Below, one piece after another: positions 9,434 through 18,672 of a stretch of 64,000 nt of DNA (positions are counted from its first letter, which is position 1; the number at the start of each line of letters is the position of its first letter). This DNA comes from Rhodanobacter sp. C05. Its GTDB lineage: Bacteria; Pseudomonadota; Gammaproteobacteria; Xanthomonadales; Rhodanobacteraceae. The stretch covers positions 1-64,000 of the forward strand of contig NZ_MUNQ01000016.1 of NCBI RefSeq assembly GCF_002001165.1. The letters are read 5' to 3'. A program made the position numbers and the translations under genes. The notes beneath the pieces were generated by a model. The model searched no databases. It worked only from the letters and a program-made list of their open reading frames with translations, and was not told the DNA's origin.

Positions 9434-10335
9434 GCACAGGCTGGTCGTTGTGGGTCATGTTCCTGGTGGTGTTCAACCTGGGCATTACATTGTTCCTGTT
9501 CCTGTGGGGACCGTGGGTAAAAATACCGACGTTGCCCGACGGCACCAGTGGCCACATCTGGGCACACGGTGCGCTGCGCGAGGGTGTGCGACGACTGCCG
9601 CGTTGGTGGTTGCTGATGTCGGCCAGCATGTTCATCGCCGGCTTCACGTATCTGGCGTTGTTCCCTGGCTTCGGCAACTTCAAGGGTTTACTGGGCTGGA
9701 CCTCGCATGGCGAACTGGCGCGCAACGTGGCCAGCAACAATGTCGCGTTCGCCGAGGAGATGAAGCGCTTCGAGCTGTACCCAGTCGAGCAACTCGCTGG
9801 CGATCCAGCCGCCCAGCAGATGGGCAAGGAATTGTTCGGCGACGACTGCGCGGCCTGCCATGGGCGCACCGCCAAGGGCAATCAAAAACTTGGTGCGCCC
9901 GATCTCACTGACGCCGACTGGTTGTACGGCGGCGACGGTAAGTCGATCACCGCAAGCATCCACGATGGTCGTGCCGGTGTCATGCCGCCGTGGGCGAGTC
10001 TGGGCGAGGACAACGTGAAAAATCTCGCCCAATATGTGCTTAGTCTGTCCGGCTCACCGTACGATGCTGCCAAGGCGGCGGCCGGCAAGCCGCTGTTTGT
10101 CACCTGCGCCGCCTGTCACGGCCCGGATGGCAAGGGCAACCAGGCGCTTGGCGCACCCAATCTCACGGACCACATCTGGCTGCACGGTGGCAGCGTTGCC
10201 GATATCGAAGCCACCATCGGTGGCGGCAGGCAGGGCCATATGCCGGCGTGGAGCCGCCGCCTCAGTGACGACCAGATCCACGTGCTGGCCGCCTATGTCT
10301 ACCACCTGTCGCACCGCGATGATGCCACGCCATGA
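9430..10335 (+). CDS. ccoP: cbb3 oxidase subunit III, di-haem cytochrome c
   Basis: CcoP passes electrons from periplasmic carriers to the cbb3 catalytic subunit. The 301 residues contain two N-terminal membrane helices (about 6-28 and 60-80), the second followed by the periplasmic domain with two haem sites, CAACH at 140-144 and at 226-230. The spacing and double cytochrome domain are typical. The gene overlaps ccoQ and its 3' end overlaps the ccoH-like gene. Confidence 0.95.
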   Translation: MSTGWSLWVMFLVVFNLGITLFLFLWGPWVKIPTLPDGTSGHIWAHGALREGVRRLPRWWLLMSASMFIAGFTYLALFPGFGNFKGLLGWTSHGELARNVASNNVAFAEEMKRFELYPVEQLAGDPAAQQMGKELFGDDCAACHGRTAKGNQKLGAPDLTDADWLYGGDGKSITASIHDGRAGVMPPWASLGEDNVKNLAQYVLSLSGSPYDAAKAAAGKPLFVTCAACHGPDGKGNQALGAPNLTDHIWLHGGSVADIEATIGGGRQGHMPAWSRRLSDDQIHVLAAYVYHLSHRDDATP

Positions 10336-10537
10336 CGCCCGCGATTTATCCAGCGCATCGAGCTGGTATCGCCAGCCGGTGCTGTGGCTTGGTGTGGTGG
10401 TCTTCGCCGCATCGATGGCCGGGTGCGTATGGCTGATCGTGGTGAGCTCCCGTCACGCCGATATCCCGGTGGACACGTCGCACACCGTGTTCGGGGTGCC
10501 AAGCAGCAGCCATAGCAGCAACGGCCCTCCACCATGA
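10322..10537 (+). CDS. CcoH/FixH-like small membrane protein
   Basis: About 71 residues with one membrane helix (PVLWLGVVVFAASMAGCVW) and a short periplasmic tail. It occupies the place of ccoH/fixH between ccoP and the copper ATPase gene, where the family member helps assemble cbb3 oxidase. It is much shorter than usual CcoH (150 or more residues), so it is either a reduced form or an unrelated small subunit. The start lies inside the ccoP 3' end, either ATG at 10319 or 10322. The stop overlaps the next start (ATGA). Confidence 0.6.
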   Translation: MPRHDARDLSSASSWYRQPVLWLGVVVFAASMAGCVWLIVVSSRHADIPVDTSHTVFGVPSSSHSSNGPPP

Positions 10538-12780
10538 GTACCCATGCGGCATGGGTCCAGCCGCAACTGGCTGCGCAGGTATTGCGTACACGCCGAGATG
10601 GTCATAGCGAGATCGCTCTGCGGGTCGAAGGACTGCACAACGCGCAGCAGGTATTGCGACTGGAGCAACTCATCCACGGGTTGCCCGGCGTGCAGCGGGT
10701 GGCCATCGACGCACCGGCCAAGCGCGTACGGGTAGTGTGGGACAGGCAGCACACATCACTGCCGGTTCTGCTCGAGGCGTTCACTGGCGCACGTTGCAGG
10801 GCGCAACCGCTGCGGCATGACAGCATCGACGACGCCCGTTCGCGCGAATCGCATGACGCATTGAAGCGCCTGCTGGTCGCCGGCATGTTCGCGATGCAGG
10901 TGATGACCTATGCGTTCGTGATCTACATCGGCGTCGTCGACTTCGTCGATTTCACTACCCGCGGCCTGTTCCGCTGGCTGAGTCTGTTGTCCACCGTGCC
11001 CGTGGTGTTCTATTCGGCCAAGCCGTTCTATGTCGGCGCACTGCGCGAACTGCGCCACCACCAGTTGGGCATCAACCTGTCGGTGACGCTCGCGGTGCTG
11101 CTGGTATTTCTCGCAAGCACGATCAACACCTTGCGCGGCAGCGGCGACATCTACTTCGATTCGGTCAGCATGTTTGTGTTTCTGCTGCTGGCCGCACGCT
11201 ACGTGGAGTTGCGCGCGCGGCATCGCAGTGGTGCTCTTGGCGATGCGGTGATCGATGCCGCACCGCTGCTGGCGGAGCGTCGGCATGCAGACGGCAGCCT
11301 GGAAACGGTGGCCGCGATCGAGCTGGTTGCTGGCGATCACGTGCACATCGCCGAGGGCACCACGGTACCGGCAGACGGCGTGCTGGAGAGCGCCATGGCC
11401 GAGGTGGACGAGGCTTTGCTGTCGGGCGAATCGCTCCACGTGCAGCGTCAGCGCGGGGAGCGGCTGATTGCCGGCAGCATGCTGCTGGTCGGCCCTGCCG
11501 AGCTGCTCGTGGAACACACCGGCGAGGCGACAGCTGCCGCCCGATTGAGCGCGCTCAGCACGCGTACGCGCAAGGCGCGCATGGTGTCCGCGCCCGGGGG
11601 CGAACGCGAAGTCGGCCGTTTTATCGGCCGCGTACTGCTGCTGACCGCGTTGACGGCGCTGGGCTGGATGCTGGTGGACCCAGCGCGCGCGTTCGAAGCG
11701 GCGGTGGCGGTGCTGGTGGTCGCCTGTCCATGCTCGTTCGCACTGACTCGACCGGCCACGCTGACCCGCGCTCTCGGCGTGTTGGCTGGACACGGAGTGC
11801 TCGTCACCGACAGCAGCGCGCTGGCCACGCTGGCGCGGGTCGATTACGCGTTGTTCGACAAGACCGGCACGCTCAGCGTGCCGCAACTGGCAACCGCCGC
11901 GATCGAACCGCTCCGCGGCGATGATCCCGATGACGTGCTGCAGCTGGCCGCCGCACTGGCCCATGAAAGCTCGCATCCGCTGGCGCGTGCGCTGGCCAGC
12001 ACCGCCCGCCAGCGTGGCCTGCCACAGCGGGCGCAGGCAGTTGAGGTCAGTGCCGGCGCAGGCATCAGCGGGGAAGTCGATGGTCGCCCACTGCGTTTGG
12101 GGCGCGCCGATTTCGCGCTGGCGCCGAGCGGACATATGGTATCGGCAAGCCTCTCAAATGCGCTGCTGCTGGCCGATCAGAACGGACCGATCGCTGCCTT
12201 CCATCTCGACGAACAGCCACGCAAAGATGCCCGCCGCACGCTCGACGCGCTGCGTGCCGACGGCATCGCGCTGGTAATCGCCAGTGGCGACAGTAAATCG
12301 CGCGTGGCCGCGCTTGCCGCTCGTCTGGACATCCACGACGCTTACGGCCGTCAGTCGCCCACCGACAAGCTGCAGCGGCTGCAGGCAGCCCGCCAGCGTG
12401 ATCACGTCACCTTGGCCGTCGGTGACGGAAGCAACGACGCGCCGGTACTGGCGGGCGCGGACGTCTCCGCCGCGCTGGGTAGTGGAACCGAGTTGGCACA
12501 GGCGCATGCCGACCTGCTCTTGCTGGATGGAGGTCTGGACGGCCTCGTGCAAGCACGCTCGATCGCGCGCCAGGTAGCTCTCGTGGTTGCTCAGAGCCGG
12601 CGCTGGTCACTCGTCTACAACTTGTGTGCCGTGCCGTTCGCCGCGCTCGGCTTCGTGCCGCCGTGGCTCGCCGCCATCGGGATGTCGCTGAGCTCATTGG
12701 CAGTCGTGCTCAACGCATTGCGCGTGGGTCGCGACAGTGTCAGCGAACCCACGGCGAAGCAACGCGAGATGCGCGTATGA
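10534..12780 (+). CDS. ccoI: CcoI-type copper P1B ATPase
   Basis: A 748-residue heavy-metal P-type ATPase in the position of ccoI, which exports copper for cbb3 assembly. Visible motifs are the CPC transport motif at 398-400, the phosphorylated DKTG with D442, the SGES actuator loop, the SSHP motif and GDGSND from 630. The N-terminal domain keeps the ferredoxin-like HMA fold (LRVEGLHNAQQ, GVQRV) but has no CxxC at the metal site, unlike most copper ATPases. The gene overlaps both neighbours by ATGA. I am confident of the family; the missing HMA cysteines suggest copper enters from a chaperone directly at the membrane. Confidence 0.9.
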   Translation: MSTHAAWVQPQLAAQVLRTRRDGHSEIALRVEGLHNAQQVLRLEQLIHGLPGVQRVAIDAPAKRVRVVWDRQHTSLPVLLEAFTGARCRAQPLRHDSIDDARSRESHDALKRLLVAGMFAMQVMTYAFVIYIGVVDFVDFTTRGLFRWLSLLSTVPVVFYSAKPFYVGALRELRHHQLGINLSVTLAVLLVFLASTINTLRGSGDIYFDSVSMFVFLLLAARYVELRARHRSGALGDAVIDAAPLLAERRHADGSLETVAAIELVAGDHVHIAEGTTVPADGVLESAMAEVDEALLSGESLHVQRQRGERLIAGSMLLVGPAELLVEHTGEATAAARLSALSTRTRKARMVSAPGGEREVGRFIGRVLLLTALTALGWMLVDPARAFEAAVAVLVVACPCSFALTRPATLTRALGVLAGHGVLVTDSSALATLARVDYALFDKTGTLSVPQLATAAIEPLRGDDPDDVLQLAAALAHESSHPLARALASTARQRGLPQRAQAVEVSAGAGISGEVDGRPLRLGRADFALAPSGHMVSASLSNALLLADQNGPIAAFHLDEQPRKDARRTLDALRADGIALVIASGDSKSRVAALAARLDIHDAYGRQSPTDKLQRLQAARQRDHVTLAVGDGSNDAPVLAGADVSAALGSGTELAQAHADLLLLDGGLDGLVQARSIARQVALVVAQSRRWSLVYNLCAVPFAALGFVPPWLAAIGMSLSSLAVVLNALRVGRDSVSEPTAKQREMRV

Positions 12781-12992
12781 ACATCCTGCTTGTACTGATC
12801 CCGGTAACCTTGCTGGTGGTGCTGATCGCGACAGTCATTTTCTTCTGGGCCGTCAATCACCAGCAGTTTGACGATCTGGACAGCCCGGGAGTTCTACCAC
12901 TGCTTGAAGATTTGGCTCCGGGCGAAGCGCCTCCGGAAAGGGCCACGCAGGCAGAGGACTTTGCCGCTGGCACTGACCCAGATCAAGGCTGA
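12777..12992 (+). CDS. ccoS: cbb3 oxidase assembly protein CcoS
   Basis: This 71-residue protein begins MNILLVLIPVTLL and contains the CcoS signature FFWAVNHQQFDDLDSPG. CcoS is needed for cofactor insertion into cbb3 oxidase in other bacteria. It overlaps the copper ATPase stop by ATGA, closing the cco operon. Its last codons contain an FNR-like site that probably serves azurin. Confidence 0.9.
   Translation: MNILLVLIPVTLLVVLIATVIFFWAVNHQQFDDLDSPGVLPLLEDLAPGEAPPERATQAEDFAAGTDPDQG
12973..12986 (+). promoter_or_regulatory. FNR-like box for azurin
   Basis: CTGACCCAGATCAA matches the FNR site with one weak half. It lies within the end of ccoS and is centred 80 bp before the azurin start. Confidence 0.55.
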
Positions 12993-13059
12993 CTGCGCAT
13001 GAGCACGCCAAAATGAAGCCACTCTTCTTCCCCACCATTCCTCATTGGAGCTTCTACTA

Positions 13060-13506
13060 ATGCGAAAACTAATTGCGATCACCCTGCTCGGCCTGTTGTC
13101 CACCCCACTGCTGGCCACTGAGTGTGCAACCACTGTCGAAGCCAATGATGCTATGCAATACAATCAAAAAAGCATCACCGTGCCGAAGACCTGCAAGACC
13201 TTTACGGTGACCTTGAAACACACCGGTACGCTACCGAAGACTGCGATGGGCCATAACTGGGTGCTGGCCCACAATGCCGACGAGCCCGGCGTTATTGCCG
13301 ACGGCATGCAGGCAGGTGCTGCCAGCAACTATGAGAAGCCGGGCGACGCCCGAATCATTGCGCATACCAAGCTGATCGGTGGTGGCGAATCCGACTCCGC
13401 GACCATCAGCGTAGCCAAGCTCAAGACTGGCGAACAATACGCATATTTCTGCACCTTCCCAGGCCACGCGACCCTGATGAAGGGCACGCTGAACCTGAGC
13501 CAATAA
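13060..13506 (+). CDS. azu: Azurin
   Basis: Azurin is a periplasmic blue copper protein that carries electrons to nitrite reductase and oxidases. The 148 residues start with a signal peptide ([19 protein letters not shown]), leaving a mature N-terminus [11 protein letters not shown]. Type 1 copper ligands are H65 (GHNW), C131, H136 (YFCTFPGH) and M140 (LMKG). The start at 13060 has GGAG about nine bases upstream. Its place after the cco genes and near nirK suits a donor to either. A hairpin follows the stop. Confidence 0.95.
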   Translation: MRKLIAITLLGLLSTPLLATECATTVEANDAMQYNQKSITVPKTCKTFTVTLKHTGTLPKTAMGHNWVLAHNADEPGVIADGMQAGAASNYEKPGDARIIAHTKLIGGGESDSATISVAKLKTGEQYAYFCTFPGHATLMKGTLNLSQ

Positions 13507-13511
13507 GTGGC

Positions 13512-13555
13512 GCCCACAGCACGTTTCCGGCTGGTACCGGATACGTGCTGTGGGC
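13512..13555 (+). terminator. Long hairpin after azurin
   Basis: A perfect 13-bp inverted repeat (GCCCACAGCACGT with ACGTGCTGTGGGC) encloses a second nested pair (TCCGG and CCGGA). It begins five bases after the azurin stop. No strong T run follows, so it may act as a weak terminator or protect the azurin mRNA 3' end. Confidence 0.6.
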
Positions 13556-13604
13556 AAACGCCCCTACTTTCGTGTATTCCGACTCCTGATGCACCACGTT
13601 CCGC

Positions 13605-14012
13605 ATGAACTCACCATTCCTTGACGAATTCGCGATCGCTACGCTAGTCGACCGCTTTTACGAAAGGGTGCGATGCGATCGGAAACTGGGCCCAGTATTC
13701 AATGCCGCAGTGCGTGACTGGGACGAGCACAAGCGCTTACTTGCCTCCTTCTGGTCATCAGTAGCATTACGCATCGGAAGCTGTCGCGGAAACCTGATGG
13801 CCGCACACCGACCGCACCCGATCCTCGCCGAGCATTTTGACCGCTGGCTTACCCTGTGGCGTGAAACCTGCGCCCAAGAGCTGGACGAAGCGAACGCCGT
13901 ACTGATGCTGGAGTATGCCCAGCACATCGGCCGCAGCCTCAAGCTGTGGCTCGGCCTGCATGAGCGAGCACATAACTTTGTCGTGCCCGTAGTCGGCATC
14001 ACCAGAGAGTAG
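13605..14012 (+). CDS. Group III truncated haemoglobin
   Basis: A 135-residue globin-like protein. It carries the truncated haemoglobin pattern LVDRFYERVRCDRKLGPVF, then FWSSVALR and the AHRP...LAEHFDRWL segment with the proximal histidine, all typical of group III (Ctb-like) forms. Such proteins bind O2 and NO and often protect from nitrosative stress. No signal peptide is present, so it is cytoplasmic. It stands alone between azurin and the NnrS group; its company suggests NO handling, which is inference. Confidence 0.85.
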   Translation: MNSPFLDEFAIATLVDRFYERVRCDRKLGPVFNAAVRDWDEHKRLLASFWSSVALRIGSCRGNLMAAHRPHPILAEHFDRWLTLWRETCAQELDEANAVLMLEYAQHIGRSLKLWLGLHERAHNFVVPVVGITRE

Positions 14013-14276
14013 CTCCCCAGCTCGGTCGAGGCACTCCGCGAGCCATGCTTCACCAATCACCCGGAGCCAGCTCCAGGGTCGGGTGTACCCGACACATGAG
14101 TGATTCAGCGCCTTCAGGTTTCACAGTCGTAGGGCTTGAACATCTCCCTAAATCGCTACCGACCTACTGAAACACCGGTGCCGTCGTACTCACTGCCTAA
14201 AACTGGCCGTCGATACTGATCGACTGATCATTGAATGCGACTGTAGAGATGATGCGCCTTATTAGAAGAAGGCCGT

Positions 14277-14714
14277 CTACAGATAGAACATGATCTTGGC
14301 CAAGAAAACGATGCCAATCATCAGGCCGAGTACCACGCGATGGGTATGCCGGAACCGGCACACGTTCATCCTGCCGCTCCGCATAGCCCGCATCGCATTA
14401 ACAAACACGCCGAGTACGCCGAACGCCAGCAGCATCTTCAGCAGCAACAAGTTGCCGAAGCGCGTGCCAATACAGCTGATGCCAGCACAACGAATGTCGA
14501 ACAACATGCCGCCACTGGCGAACAGCAGAATCACTACCAGCGGCATGAAGCGGCGTGCCCGCGCCATCACCGCCTGTTCGATACGCTGCATTATGGCCCC
14601 GTCGAAGTGTCGATGTAGGGACTCGATCACCAACACCTCGAACGCCACCGAACCGACAAACAGGATCGCGCAAGACAAATGTATCAACACTATCCATGGA
14701 TACCAGACAGCCAT
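14277..14714 (-). CDS. CopD-like four-helix membrane protein
   Basis: A 145-residue polytopic membrane protein starting MAVWYPWIVLIHLSCAILFVG, with conserved histidines in the first and third helices and R-x-H-x-T-H-R near the end. The pattern resembles the CopD/haem-binding cytochrome-like membrane family. The ATG at 14714 has GGGAGAAAG upstream. A longer open frame to 15272 overlaps nnrS and has no coding character. An FNR box lies 61 bp upstream. Role unknown; nearness to NnrS suggests NO or copper stress. Confidence 0.7.
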   Translation of the reverse strand: MAVWYPWIVLIHLSCAILFVGSVAFEVLVIESLHRHFDGAIMQRIEQAVMARARRFMPLVVILLFASGGMLFDIRCAGISCIGTRFGNLLLLKMLLAFGVLGVFVNAMRAMRSGRMNVCRFRHTHRVVLGLMIGIVFLAKIMFYL

Positions 14715-14768
14715 CACTTTCTCCCAATACTGGGTGAACGAGTCTGCGCGTAGCCCATCCTGGACGCG

Positions 14769-14782
14769 CTGATATGGATCAA
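14769..14782 (-). promoter_or_regulatory. FNR box for CopD-like gene
   Basis: CTGATATGGATCAA sits between nnrS and the CopD-like gene, centred 61 bp before the latter's start codon. Confidence 0.7.
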
Positions 14783-14827
14783 GCGAGAGCCTGTGTGAGT
14801 TGTTGGCAAGACGACGGCGGCGCCACC

Positions 14828-16075
14828 TTAACCCGGCTTGTTGTCCACCCGCGGGGTCAGGTAGATCCATGCCGAACGCAGCACCCATGGCAGAAAAGCC
14901 AGTAGCCAGCCGTACGCAGCGACCACCAGCCATAGGTACATATCGCCGCCCAATTCCGCGCGGATGCGCAGCAACACGACGATCTGCAGCAGTCCGAAGC
15001 ACAGCCACGCTACCGCGCCCATCTGCAGCGGCCGACCGGAATGGCCTTGGGTCACCCGCGTCACCATTGCGACCAGCATCGAGCCGAAGTAACCAATCGC
15101 CAATGCATGCAGAGGTGCACGTCCGAGCAGCAGATGACCGCTGGCCGCGTAAATCACGTCCTGCAGCGCATACAGCACGAATGCCAACGGCAGCCAAGCG
15201 AATGCCAGATGCAACACAGCAAGCAGACCTGGCCGCATCGCCTTCCAAGGTTGCCACGCCAGCGCGTGCCAAGCGAACACCAGCGCCAGCGGAACATCAG
15301 TTAGCCACAGCCAGCCCAACGCATTGCGCCAATCCAACAGCGCATGTACTAGCAGCAACACCCACACAACCGGAAGGCTCCAGCGCGGACGGATCACCCT
15401 GTAGTCGGCTGCCACATTGCCGCTAAAGAACGGTAGCATTCGGTGCGTTACCGTAAAGAAAATGGGCAGGAGCAGACCAAATGTCCCCAGCCGGATCGCC
15501 AGCGTAGCGCACTCGAACGGACCGCCGAACAGAGAGACCAGGAACGCGAGAAGCCCTAGCGTGCCCAAACCCACCGCCAGAAGACACGAACGCGCATGGT
15601 TGTCGCGCTCACCCGACGCATGCAACACCGTCGCCAGTGTCCAGAAGCCGATCACGTAACCCGCCAGCATCACGATGAAGCCGAGCTTGAGCAGCCACGG
15701 CAAGTCGAGCAGCCCCACGTTCGCCAGCACATAACCGCCGAATACGCAGCCAGCGACCGGTACATACCGCCCGCGCGGCAACGCCGGTCGATTCAGCCAG
15801 CGCGGAAAAACTGTCAGTAAAAAGCCAAAGATGAATAGCGGAAACAAACCGTATTGGATCAGCATTGCATGCGCCCAGCCGGGGGCTATCGATGGCTGCG
15901 GCCAGCCACCCAGCCCGAAGCGCATCCAGGTTAGTTCCAGCGCCCACCAAAGCATACTGAGCAGCACTGCAACCGTGCCGGCCAGAAACAGCAGCCGATG
16001 CGGCGCCGACGCCAGCAGGGCTGGCAACTCCGCGAACATAGCGGGCTTGACTCTTGAAGATGGAGATTCAGCCAT
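14828..16075 (-). CDS. nnrS: NnrS family haem-copper membrane protein
   Basis: NnrS is a haem- and copper-containing membrane protein that relieves NO stress during denitrification. The 415 residues make about twelve membrane helices. Family features are PHRLLFLAG near the N-terminus, the MLIQYGLFPLFIFGFLLT helix followed by FPRWL, VTHRMLPFFSG in the middle, and ALAIGYFGSMLVAMVTRVT with HSGRP toward the end. An FNR-like box is centred 67 bp upstream. It is divergent from hemN. Confidence 0.9.
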   Translation of the reverse strand: MAESPSSRVKPAMFAELPALLASAPHRLLFLAGTVAVLLSMLWWALELTWMRFGLGGWPQPSIAPGWAHAMLIQYGLFPLFIFGFLLTVFPRWLNRPALPRGRYVPVAGCVFGGYVLANVGLLDLPWLLKLGFIVMLAGYVIGFWTLATVLHASGERDNHARSCLLAVGLGTLGLLAFLVSLFGGPFECATLAIRLGTFGLLLPIFFTVTHRMLPFFSGNVAADYRVIRPRWSLPVVWVLLLVHALLDWRNALGWLWLTDVPLALVFAWHALAWQPWKAMRPGLLAVLHLAFAWLPLAFVLYALQDVIYAASGHLLLGRAPLHALAIGYFGSMLVAMVTRVTQGHSGRPLQMGAVAWLCFGLLQIVVLLRIRAELGGDMYLWLVVAAYGWLLAFLPWVLRSAWIYLTPRVDNKPG

Positions 16076-16135
16076 GACGGCGTCAACTCAAGTGAGAACG
16101 ACCTGTCATGTTGACCGCCATTCGGGGCGACATTC

Positions 16136-16149
16136 TTGATCTGTGTCAT
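16136..16149 (-). promoter_or_regulatory. FNR-like box for nnrS
   Basis: On the minus strand this reads ATGACACAGATCAA, centred 67 bp before the nnrS start. Confidence 0.65.
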
Positions 16150-16435
16150 ATGGAGGCCGTACCGATTGATCGGCAATCATGGCTGCGGTTCGCGACCGGG
16201 TCGAAGGGCGTATGACTTCTTGCCTAGTTGCTCCAAGGAGGTGCACATCATCGGCCTCGTAAAGTGTGGATGGGATTCCCAACCTCATGTTTTGCCCTCT
16301 TAGGCTTAGACAGGATAGCTTGCGGAGCGATTGGCCTGACAAATAGCACGCGATGCTCTCCAACCGACGTAAAGCTGGATTTCCGATGGTGGTGCTCGCC
16401 TTGGATAGGAGCAACGCAGCATTTCGTCGCGGTTT

Positions 16436-16449
16436 TTGACCTGAATCAA
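16436..16449 (+). promoter_or_regulatory. FNR box for hemN
   Basis: TTGACCTGAATCAA is centred only 41.5 bp before the hemN ATG. If the site is in the usual -41.5 position, the transcript would begin at the start codon itself. Confidence 0.75.
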
Positions 16450-16483
16450 TGCACGAACTACTCGCGCTGCACAAACTAAGCAC

Positions 16484-17881
16484 ATGAGCCGAGCCATCAC
16501 TGCACCTGAATTCGATCCGGCGACAATCGCCCGCTATGACACGGACGGACCGCGCTATACCAGCTATCCCACAGCACCGCAGTTCCGACGCGATTTCGTC
16601 GAAGCCACGCTACGCGAAGTGATCCGCGCGTCCAACGAAGAGCCAATCCCGCGTTCGTTGTCGCTCTACGTTCACGTACCCTTTTGCCTCAGTCCGTGCT
16701 TCTACTGTGGATGCAACCGCGTAATTACCCGCGATATCGGCAAGGCCGACCGCTACTTGGAACGGCTGTACCGCGAGATTGAACTTTTGGCACCACTGTT
16801 CGACCGTGATCGGCCAGTGCGTCAACTACATTTTGGTGGTGGCACGCCGAACTTTCTCGATCTACCGCGGATGGCCGAGCTGATGGAGTCGTTGGCCCAG
16901 CACTTCAGCTTCATACACGAGAGCCGGCGTGAGTACGGCATCGAGATTGATCCGCGCTTTGCCGATGGCAACTACATCCACGGCCTGGCGGAGCTTGGCT
17001 TCAACCGACTGTCGGTAGGCATCCAGGATTTCGATCCGGAGGTGCAGCAGGCTGTCAATCGTATTCAGAGTGTGGAGCAGACACGTGAGGTATTGCAGGC
17101 TGGGCGGGCCGCAGGCTTCGTGTCGGCCAGTGTAGACCTGATATACGGTCTGCCACGGCAAACGATGCAGGGATTTGACCATACACTCTCGGAAGTGATC
17201 GGATTGGAACCAGACCGTGTAGCCGTATACGGTTACGCGCATATGCCGCACCTGTTCAAGGCGCAACAGCAGATCGACACGGCCGAACTGCCCGATCCGG
17301 CGACGCGGCTAGCCTTATTTGGTCAAGCGCTGCAGCGGCTCTGTTCGGCCGGCTACGTCTACGTCGGCATGGATCACTTTGCACGCCCCGACGACGAGCT
17401 GGTACGCGCACAAAGGGCGGGCACACTGCAACGAAATTTTCAGGGTTACTCCACCCATGGCGACTGCGACATCGTAGGCTTGGGTGTGAGTGCGATCAGC
17501 CGTATTGGCAACAGCTACAGCCAGAATGCCCGGGATCTAACCGGCTACTACAGTGCCCTGGACAATGCCCGCCTGCCTATTGTTCGTGGGCTGCTGCTGG
17601 ACGAGGACGATGAGATTCGTCGCGAAGCGATAAGTGAGCTGATGTGCCATGGTAAGCTGGACATGTATGCTTTTGGTGCGCGTCATCGTCTAATCTTCGG
17701 GGAATATTTCGCTACTGAACTGGCCCGGCTGCAATTGCTTGCCGATGACCAATTGGTGACCTTAGACTCACGTATCATCCGTGTAACGTCGCGTGGACAG
17801 CTGTTGTTGCGTAGTATCGCGATGTGCTTTGATGCGTATCTCGGCCGAGAGAGCACGGCACGCTACTCGCGTACCATATGA
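16484..17881 (+). CDS. hemN: Oxygen-independent coproporphyrinogen III oxidase
   Basis: HemN is a radical SAM enzyme that makes protoporphyrinogen IX for haem without oxygen. The 465 residues have the standard N-terminus RYDTDGPRYTSYPTAPQF, the iron-sulfur/SAM cysteines C68, C72 and C75 (with C77) in PFCLSPCFYCGCN, and the GGGTPNFL loop. Length matches family HemN. There is no clear ribosome binding site, and the FNR box is very close to the ATG. The 3' end overlaps the fnr gene by four bases, so the regulator is co-expressed with it. Confidence 0.95.
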   Translation: MSRAITAPEFDPATIARYDTDGPRYTSYPTAPQFRRDFVEATLREVIRASNEEPIPRSLSLYVHVPFCLSPCFYCGCNRVITRDIGKADRYLERLYREIELLAPLFDRDRPVRQLHFGGGTPNFLDLPRMAELMESLAQHFSFIHESRREYGIEIDPRFADGNYIHGLAELGFNRLSVGIQDFDPEVQQAVNRIQSVEQTREVLQAGRAAGFVSASVDLIYGLPRQTMQGFDHTLSEVIGLEPDRVAVYGYAHMPHLFKAQQQIDTAELPDPATRLALFGQALQRLCSAGYVYVGMDHFARPDDELVRAQRAGTLQRNFQGYSTHGDCDIVGLGVSAISRIGNSYSQNARDLTGYYSALDNARLPIVRGLLLDEDDEIRREAISELMCHGKLDMYAFGARHRLIFGEYFATELARLQLLADDQLVTLDSRIIRVTSRGQLLLRSIAMCFDAYLGRESTARYSRTI

Positions 17882-18672
17882 ATGGCACGATCACCAAAGA
17901 TGCTTCCCAGATGCGTTCCAGCGATCAGATAGGCCGCCTGCCCCAACCACCCAGTCCGATCGCTGATGATGGTGATGAAAACCATTTCTGTCGTACCTGT
18001 GCGTTTGCCAGCGTTTGTCTCGCAGTGGGCTATGGCAAGTCCGACCTAAGTGCACTGCATTGTCTGGTCGAGCACGTAGGACCGTTTCGAGCCGGTGAAT
18101 ATGTCTTCCACAACGGAGACCCATTTCGCGCAATCTTTGCGGTGCGTGCTGGCACAGTAAAGACCAGCATGGTTGATCGCGACGGGCGCGAACAGGTGCT
18201 TGGCTTCTACCTACCCGGCGAAGTAATCGGCCTAAACGCCATCTATCCGGATCATTTTCCGTGCGATGCAATCGTGCTGGAGAACGGACATTTCTGTCGC
18301 TTCTCATTCCCGGCCATGAGCGCGTTGGCCGCTCGTATCCCAGCCGTACAGCAACACCTTTTCCGCATGCTCAGCAAGGAGCTGGGTGCCGCCAGCCTAC
18401 TCGCGGGTGACCATAGCGCCGACGAACGCATGGCAGCGTTTCTCGTGGATCTAGGTGAGCGTTATGCCACGCGAGGCTTTTCTGGCACTCACTTTCAACT
18501 AAGCATGTCACGCGGCGATATCGCCAACTATCTCCGTCTAGCCGCCGAGACAGTGAGCCGAGTTCTTAGTCGCTTCCGCAGCCTCGGGTTAATTGAAATC
18601 GAAGGGCGCGAACTGGTGCTAAACAATCCAGCCGAGCTGCGCAGGATAGGTCAGAGTCTGCTACCTAACTGA
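17878..18672 (+). CDS. fnr: FNR/ANR-type oxygen-sensing regulator
   Basis: A 264-residue CRP/FNR family activator. Three N-terminal cysteines C38, C41 and C47 (FCRTCAFASVC) and C129 (FPCDA) match the [4Fe-4S] ligands of FNR, so it should sense oxygen directly rather than be a cluster-free Dnr. The cyclic-nucleotide-like beta-barrel follows (residues 65-150), then the dimer helix and a helix-turn-helix with E224-T-V-S227-R228, the residues that read TTGAT half-sites. The N-terminus is about 18 residues longer than in E. coli FNR. It overlaps hemN (ATGA), so its own level rises with hemN. It is the obvious reader of the many boxes in this window. Confidence 0.92.
   Translation: MNGTITKDASQMRSSDQIGRLPQPPSPIADDGDENHFCRTCAFASVCLAVGYGKSDLSALHCLVEHVGPFRAGEYVFHNGDPFRAIFAVRAGTVKTSMVDRDGREQVLGFYLPGEVIGLNAIYPDHFPCDAIVLENGHFCRFSFPAMSALAARIPAVQQHLFRMLSKELGAASLLAGDHSADERMAAFLVDLGERYATRGFSGTHFQLSMSRGDIANYLRLAAETVSRVLSRFRSLGLIEIEGRELVLNNPAELRRIGQSLLPN

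Larger units (their letters stand above)
16076..16483. other. Divergent regulatory region nnrS/hemN
   Basis: This 408-bp region holds no gene. It contains two FNR-type boxes, one at each end, serving the leftward nnrS and the rightward hemN. I see no other structure. Confidence 0.7.

Noticed and set aside
10756..12135. 459-codon minus-strand frame opposite the copper ATPase
   Set aside because: High-GC antisense shadow. The ATPase on the other strand carries all P-type motifs; the antisense translation has none.
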